The notes beneath the pieces were generated by a model. It was not told where the DNA came from. It saw only the letters and a program-made list of their open reading frames with translations, and did no database searches. A stretch of 22,439 bases of DNA from Syntrophomonadaceae bacterium (GTDB taxonomy: Bacteria; Bacillota_D; Dethiobacteria; DTU022). Position 1 is the first letter of the stretch. Every line of letters begins with the position of its first letter. A program made the position numbers and the translations under genes. This document shows positions 18,753 to 22,439 of the stretch, in pieces. The DNA lies in NCBI GenBank assembly GCA_003551865.1, contig PUNU01000181.1:1-22439 (forward strand), read 5' to 3'.

Positions 18753-20156
18753 TTAATCCGGCGGTACCGGATAATCGCCGGTAAAGCAGGCCCGGCAGAG
18801 ATTTTCTTCCGGCAGGCCCACCGCCGTCAGCACTTCACCCATGCTCAGGTAGCCCAGCGAATCGGCGCCGGTAATCCGCGCAATTTCCTCCGGGGGGTTC
18901 TTATGCGCGATCAGGTCATCCGGCTCGGGGGTATCGATACCATAATAGCAGGAACCGATAACCGGCGGTGAACTGATGCGCAGGTGGACCTCCTTGGCCC
19001 CGGCCCGGCGCATGATCCGGATTAGCCTGATGCTGGTCGTCCCGCGCACAACCGAATCGTCGACCAGGACCACCCGTTTTCCTTCCACGATTTTGCGCAC
19101 CGGGTTTAACTTGAGATCGACCCCTTCTTCGCGCATTTTCTGAGTCGGCTTGATAAAGGTGCGCCCGATATAGCGGTTTTTCACCAGGCCCATTTCGTAT
19201 GGCAGGCCGGCCTCCTCGGCAAATCCTGAAGCGGCGGCGATACTGGAATCGGGCACCCCGGATACGATATCCGCCTCGACCGGGTGCTCGCGGGCCAACC
19301 GCCGGCCCAGTTCCCGCCGGACCAGGTGGACATTGATTCCCAGCAAATTGCTGTCCGGGCGTGCAAAGTAGATATATTCAAAAACGCACAAATTTGTTCG
19401 CGTATCTTCGATAACCTGCCTGCTGTGCAAACCTTCTTCATCGAGGACAACCATCTCTCCCGGCTCCACGTCCCGAATAAAATTGGCCCCGATCGTGTCA
19501 AAAGCGCAGGTCTCGGAAGCCAAAAAATAGCCGCCGCCTTCAAGGGAGGCAAGCGACAGAGGCCTAAACCCGTTGCCGTCGCGCAGGCCGATAACCCTGC
19601 GCCCGTCGGAAACAACAAAAGCAAATGCTCCTTTCAGGCGGGGCACGACTTCGGCCAGGGCTTCCGCCAGGTCGCTGCTGCCCTGTCTGGCTACCAGATG
19701 GGCCAAAAGTTCGCTGTCGGTGTCGGTTTGGAAAATTGCTCCCTGGTTTTCCAGTTCCTCGCGCAGGTCCATGGCATTTAAGAGGTTTCCGTTGTGGGCG
19801 ACCACCAGCTCACCATGCCGGTAGCGCAGTTTAAGGGGCTGGGCGTTTTCCAGCCGGCGCCCGTCGCGGGCGTAGGAATAGCGAACGTGGCCCACAGCCA
19901 GTTTGCAGATAATTCCCTTTAAATCGGCGCTTTCCGGAAAGACTTCCGATACCAGGCCAAGATCTCTTTTCAACCACATCTTGCGCCCGTTACCTGGGCC
20001 GGCGGCGATACCGGCGCTTTCCTGGCCGCGGTGCTGCAGGGCATAGAGAGCAAAACATGTCAGGAAAGCCAGCGGTTGATCTTCGGCGTAACCGCCGCAA
20101 ACTCCGCATGCTTCCTTCAGTTTCCCGCAGGAACAGGAACCCTTAAGGCAGTCCAC
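18753..20156 (-). CDS. purF: Amidophosphoribosyltransferase PurF (Fe-S, propeptide type)
   Basis: This enzyme commits PRPP to purine synthesis, using glutamine nitrogen and releasing pyrophosphate. I place the start at a GTG (20156), since AAGGAGG lies 8 bases before it; the frame also opens at an upstream ATG (20180). From that GTG the protein has 467 residues and a 16-residue propeptide ending before nucleophile C17 (CGVCGGY). The propeptide is rich in Cys (C3, C8, C10). The glutaminase part has the HRGQESAG motif. The PRPP site VVLVDDSVVRGTT lies at 362-374. Four cysteines at the Bacillus-type [4Fe-4S] positions are present: C257 (CVFEYIYFARPDS), C403, C454 and C457 (CRACFTGDYP). An oxygen-sensitive cluster suits an anaerobe. 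The 147-bp gap to purB contains a small CTCCC/GGGAG hairpin (20253-20266) without a U-tract. Confidence 0.97.
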   Translation of the reverse strand: MDCLKGSCSCGKLKEACGVCGGYAEDQPLAFLTCFALYALQHRGQESAGIAAGPGNGRKMWLKRDLGLVSEVFPESADLKGIICKLAVGHVRYSYARDGRRLENAQPLKLRYRHGELVVAHNGNLLNAMDLREELENQGAIFQTDTDSELLAHLVARQGSSDLAEALAEVVPRLKGAFAFVVSDGRRVIGLRDGNGFRPLSLASLEGGGYFLASETCAFDTIGANFIRDVEPGEMVVLDEEGLHSRQVIEDTRTNLCVFEYIYFARPDSNLLGINVHLVRRELGRRLAREHPVEADIVSGVPDSSIAAASGFAEEAGLPYEMGLVKNRYIGRTFIKPTQKMREEGVDLKLNPVRKIVEGKRVVLVDDSVVRGTTSIRLIRIMRRAGAKEVHLRISSPPVIGSCYYGIDTPEPDDLIAHKNPPEEIARITGADSLGYLSMGEVLTAVGLPEENLCRACFTGDYPVPPD

Positions 20157-20303
20157 ATAAACAACCTCCTTGCCGATCATCAACCGTTCCGTTTGGAGAC
20201 CGGAATAAAACTGCTAACCCGGGAGTAACTTCTCTTTGCATCGTCCGCACTCCTCCCTCAGGGGAGAGAAAGCCCCGCTGAAAACGCCACCCTTACCAAA
20301 ATG

Positions 20304-21596
20304 TTAAATTCCCAGGCGGCGGTAAATATAGTCGACATGTGTTAAATATGTAGCCGGATCAAAACAGGCCGCCAGCCCGGCCTCGCCCAGCCGCCCTGAA
20401 ACCTCTTTATCTTCGGCCAAAACTTCTCTAAAAGATCGTCCCTGTGCCCAGGCCTCCGCGGCCCGCCTTTGCACCAGGTCGTAGGCAGCTTCGCGGGAAA
20501 GTCCACTTTCCACCAGCTCCAGGAGCACCCGCTGGGAGTAAATCAGCCCTCCGGTTAGTTCCAAATTGCGGGCCATGTTTTCCGGATAAACTTTGAGCTC
20601 CCGGATCACCCGGATCATCTGCCTCAGAATATGGTCGGTTACCGCGGTGCTGTCGGGCAGGATTACCCGCTCCACCGATGAGTGGGAAATATCGCGCTCG
20701 TGCCACAGGGCCACGTTTTCCAGGGCCGCGGTCGAATAACTGCGCAAAAGTCGGGCCAGGCCGCAGACCTGCTCGCAGGCAACCGGGTTGCGCTTGTGCG
20801 GCATGGCCGACGATCCCTTTTGCCCACTGTAAAAGGGCTCTTCCAGCTCTCCTGTTTCGGTGCGCTGCAGGTTGCGCACCTCCAGGGCAATTTTCTCCAG
20901 GGTGGATCCAAGCAGGGCCAGGAAGGAAATAAATTCGGCATGGCGATCACGCTGCACTACCTGGGTCGAAACCGGGGCCGGTTCAAGACCCAGTTTGCCG
21001 CAAACATATTCTTCAATAAAAGGATCAATGTGGGCATAATTGCCGACCGCCCCGGAAAGCTTGCCCACCCGCACCGCCGCGATAGCCCGCGCCAGGCGCT
21101 CCCGGTGGCGTCGAACCTCCGCCAGCCAGAGGACAAACTTCAAGCCCAGGCTGGTCGGCTCAGCGTGGATTCCGTGGGTACGGCCGACCACAATCGTCTC
21201 CCTGTGGCGCAGGGCCTGCTCCTTCAGGGCATCTTCCAGCTCCAGCAGTCCTTCAGCTATAAGATCCGCCGCCTCGCCCAGCATAACCGAAAGGGCCGTA
21301 TCAACGACGTCATAGGAGGTCAGCCCGTAATGAAAATAGCGGCTTTCATCGCCCAGCGACTCGGCCACACAGCGGATAAAAGCAACCACGTCATGCCTGG
21401 TTTCTTTTTCCAGCTCCTCGATCCTTTTTACGTCAAAGCGGGCGTTTGCGGCAATCAGGGCGACCGCCTCCCCGGGGATAACCCCCAGTTCGGCCCAGGC
21501 CTCGGAGGCCAGGATTTCGACTTCCAGGTACTTACGGTAGCGGTTTTCCAGGCTCCAGATCCGGCCCATCTCCGGCCGGGTATAGCGCTCGATCAT
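20304..21596 (-). CDS. purB: Adenylosuccinate lyase PurB
   Basis: This 430-residue enzyme splits SAICAR to AICAR and adenylosuccinate to AMP, each time releasing fumarate. It shows the fumarase/aspartase fold features: YTRPEMGRIWSLE at the N-terminus, the helix containing TRHDVVAFIR, the GRTHGIHAEPTSLG block and the signature loop GSSAMPHKRNP with the catalytic Ser. Length matches the Bacillus type. The ATG at 21596 overlaps the purE stop as TGATG, with AAGGTG 7 bases before it; a GTG one codon earlier is also possible. Coupling with purE is therefore very likely. Confidence 0.98.
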   Translation of the reverse strand: MIERYTRPEMGRIWSLENRYRKYLEVEILASEAWAELGVIPGEAVALIAANARFDVKRIEELEKETRHDVVAFIRCVAESLGDESRYFHYGLTSYDVVDTALSVMLGEAADLIAEGLLELEDALKEQALRHRETIVVGRTHGIHAEPTSLGLKFVLWLAEVRRHRERLARAIAAVRVGKLSGAVGNYAHIDPFIEEYVCGKLGLEPAPVSTQVVQRDRHAEFISFLALLGSTLEKIALEVRNLQRTETGELEEPFYSGQKGSSAMPHKRNPVACEQVCGLARLLRSYSTAALENVALWHERDISHSSVERVILPDSTAVTDHILRQMIRVIRELKVYPENMARNLELTGGLIYSQRVLLELVESGLSREAAYDLVQRRAAEAWAQGRSFREVLAEDKEVSGRLGEAGLAACFDPATYLTHVDYIYRRLGI

Positions 21597-22126
21597 CACT
21601 TCCCACCTTCGTTATCAGGTCGCCGTTCTCCGCCCAGTTGTTCACGCAGTCGTCTGTCTTTTTCTTCCACTTTAGCCGCCAGCGACTGGCGGTAGCTGTT
21701 CAGGCGTTCATGCAGTTTTTCATCTTCCAGGGCCAGGATCTGCACCGCCAGTAAACCGGCATTGAAGGCGCCGTTGACGGTCACCGTGGCCACCGGGATG
21801 CCCTGGGGCATCTGCACGATTGAGTAAAGCGAGTCCACACCCTGCAGGGGTTCGATGGCAATCGGCACCCCGATCACCGGCAGAAGGGTCATCGAAGCGA
21901 TTACCCCGGGCAGGTGCGCCGCTCCGCCCGCACCGGCGACAATCACCTTCAGGCCGCTGTCGGCCGCACCGCGGGCATAGCGGGCCGTTTTTTCCGGGTG
22001 GCGGTGGGCGCTGGAAACGACAATCTCGTAACCGATGCCAAACTCCTCGAGTGCATCGGCGCATTTTTGCATAATCGGCAGATCCGAATCACTGCCCATA
22101 ACTATTCCCACTTTTATATCCGGCAT
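21596..22126 (-). CDS. purE: N5-carboxyaminoimidazole ribonucleotide mutase PurE (class I)
   Basis: This 176-residue enzyme moves the carboxyl group of N5-CAIR to make CAIR. The active-site loop MGSDSDLPIM (10-19) and the His-containing SAHRHP (39-44) are clear, as are AGAGGAAHLPGVIAS and VQMPQGIPVATV. These are features of class I enzymes, which work with PurK (N5-CAIR synthetase); PurK is not encoded here. The last 30 or so residues form a charged tail somewhat longer than in typical PurE. GGAG lies 10 bases before the ATG. It is the first gene of the purine block, 192 bases after the permease. Confidence 0.97.
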   Translation of the reverse strand: MPDIKVGIVMGSDSDLPIMQKCADALEEFGIGYEIVVSSAHRHPEKTARYARGAADSGLKVIVAGAGGAAHLPGVIASMTLLPVIGVPIAIEPLQGVDSLYSIVQMPQGIPVATVTVNGAFNAGLLAVQILALEDEKLHERLNSYRQSLAAKVEEKDRRLREQLGGERRPDNEGGK

Positions 22127-22206
22127 AACCGATCAACTCCATTAATTTTTTGTCACGGGGCATGCATAAATAACGGTTATGTTTTCCAAACGCCTTGTGA
22201 AAAACC

Positions 22207-22223
22207 GACGGCAGTAAACCGTC
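22207..22223 (-). terminator. Weak hairpin plus U5 in the purE leader
   Basis: On the minus strand GACGG and CCGTC form a 5-bp stem with a 7-nt loop, followed by GG and TTTTT. It lies between the permease and purE. It may be a weak terminator for the permease or part of an attenuator for the purine block. The stem is short. Confidence 0.35.
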
Positions 22224-22271
22224 CAATCCTTTTTGACCAATCGTCTATTTTTGCGCCTGCCCTCTCTGAAT

Positions 22272-22315
22272 CCTATAAAGTCCTGCAGGTTCCCGGGGCC
22301 GGATTTGCTTATAGG
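22272..22315 (-). other. Structured RNA-like element between permease and purE
   Basis: CCTATAA (22272-22278) pairs exactly with TTATAGG (22309-22315). Inside, TCC/GGA pairing, a CCTGCAGG palindrome and a CCGGGGCCGG segment add further pairing options. The element begins 4 bases after the permease stop codon and lies upstream of the U-tract hairpin and of purE. I compared it by eye with purine, PRPP/ykkC and ZTP riboswitch cores and found no match. Confidence 0.3.
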
Positions 22316-22318
22316 TAT

Positions 22319-22439
22319 CTAGACGGGCCAGAAGAAATGCACCAGGGAGATAACGGCCAGAACGTATAAGATCCAGTGCACTTCTTTAGCTCTGCCGGAA
22401 ACCAGCTTGACCACCGGAAAAGCGACAAATCCGAAAGCA
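22319..22439 (-). CDS. NCS2-family purine permease, C-terminal end (partial)
   Basis: Only the last 39 codons and a TAG stop are inside the window; the gene continues beyond 22439. The peptide begins AFGFVAFPVVKLVSGRAKEV, then continues HWILYVLAVISLVHFF and ends WPV. A hydrophobic helix after a GRxKEVHW-type segment is the usual end of NCS2 xanthine/guanine/hypoxanthine permeases (AzgA/PbuG branch), as I recall the family. A purine importer beside the purine synthesis genes is a sensible neighbour. Identification rests on a short tail and context. Confidence 0.6.
   Translation of the reverse strand, partial: AFGFVAFPVVKLVSGRAKEVHWILYVLAVISLVHFFWPV

Noticed and set aside
20682..21695. 337-codon plus-strand open frame
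   Set aside because: It lies opposite purB, whose signature motifs are clear; the antisense product has no recognisable domain and no ribosome site.
22256..22318. Short minus-strand frame after the permease containing PAGLYRIQRGQAQK
   Set aside because: There is no start codon or ribosome site; the sequence is better explained by the paired RNA-like element.
22127..22318. Known purine-related riboswitch (guanine, PRPP/ykkC or ZTP) before purE
   Set aside because: None of the conserved core segments of these classes could be found by eye; the structured element is reported only as unassigned.

Overview
The window is a densely packed chromosomal segment in which every supported gene lies on the minus strand, so transcription runs from position 22439 toward position 1. 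The organism looks like an anaerobic, probably syntrophic or fatty-acid-metabolising Clostridia-type Firmicute (Peptococcaceae/Syntrophomonadaceae-like). The grounds are strong AGGAGG-type ribosome sites, a split B12-dependent acyl-CoA mutase with MeaB and a corrinoid adenosyltransferase, paired acyl-CoA dehydrogenases, a PAS-type sigma-54 activator and a K+-dependent membrane pyrophosphatase. This placement is inferred from gene content only.

Region A (22439 to about 11867) is a purine block. It starts with the last 39 codons of an NCS2-type purine permease, then purE-purB-purF, the membrane pyrophosphatase hppA, and purM-purN-purH-purD. purE/purB and purN/purH overlap. purC, purK, purL, purQ and purS are absent from the window, so the pathway must be completed elsewhere. 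HppA sits directly after PurF, an enzyme that releases pyrophosphate.

Region B (11662 to about 4093) is an acyl-CoA block: thiolase, two acyl-CoA dehydrogenases, a cob(I)alamin adenosyltransferase, MeaB, and the large and small (B12-binding) subunits of an AdoCbl-dependent acyl-CoA mutase. The large subunit would normally be labelled methylmalonyl-CoA mutase. However, the two residues that set substrate specificity are Phe83 and Gln201, the isobutyryl-CoA mutase pattern, not Tyr/Arg. With no epimerase or carboxyltransferase nearby, the block reads better as butyryl-CoA/isobutyryl-CoA interconversion coupled to beta-oxidation.

Region C (4057 to 123) holds ligA (NAD+-dependent DNA ligase), a 530-bp gene-poor gap with repeats, and a PAS/AAA+/Fis sigma-54 activator. 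A near-consensus -24/-12 element lies just upstream of the thiolase, so this activator may control the acyl-CoA block.

The intergenic spaces carry several small dispersed repeats: a long GGGGACGGTTC palindrome at the left edge, a 50-bp repeat present twice (41/50 identical), a CCCTGTCAA-headed family, and a near-identical promoter-like block in front of both the mutase small subunit and meaB. I saw no rRNA, tRNA, CRISPR array or intact insertion sequence.
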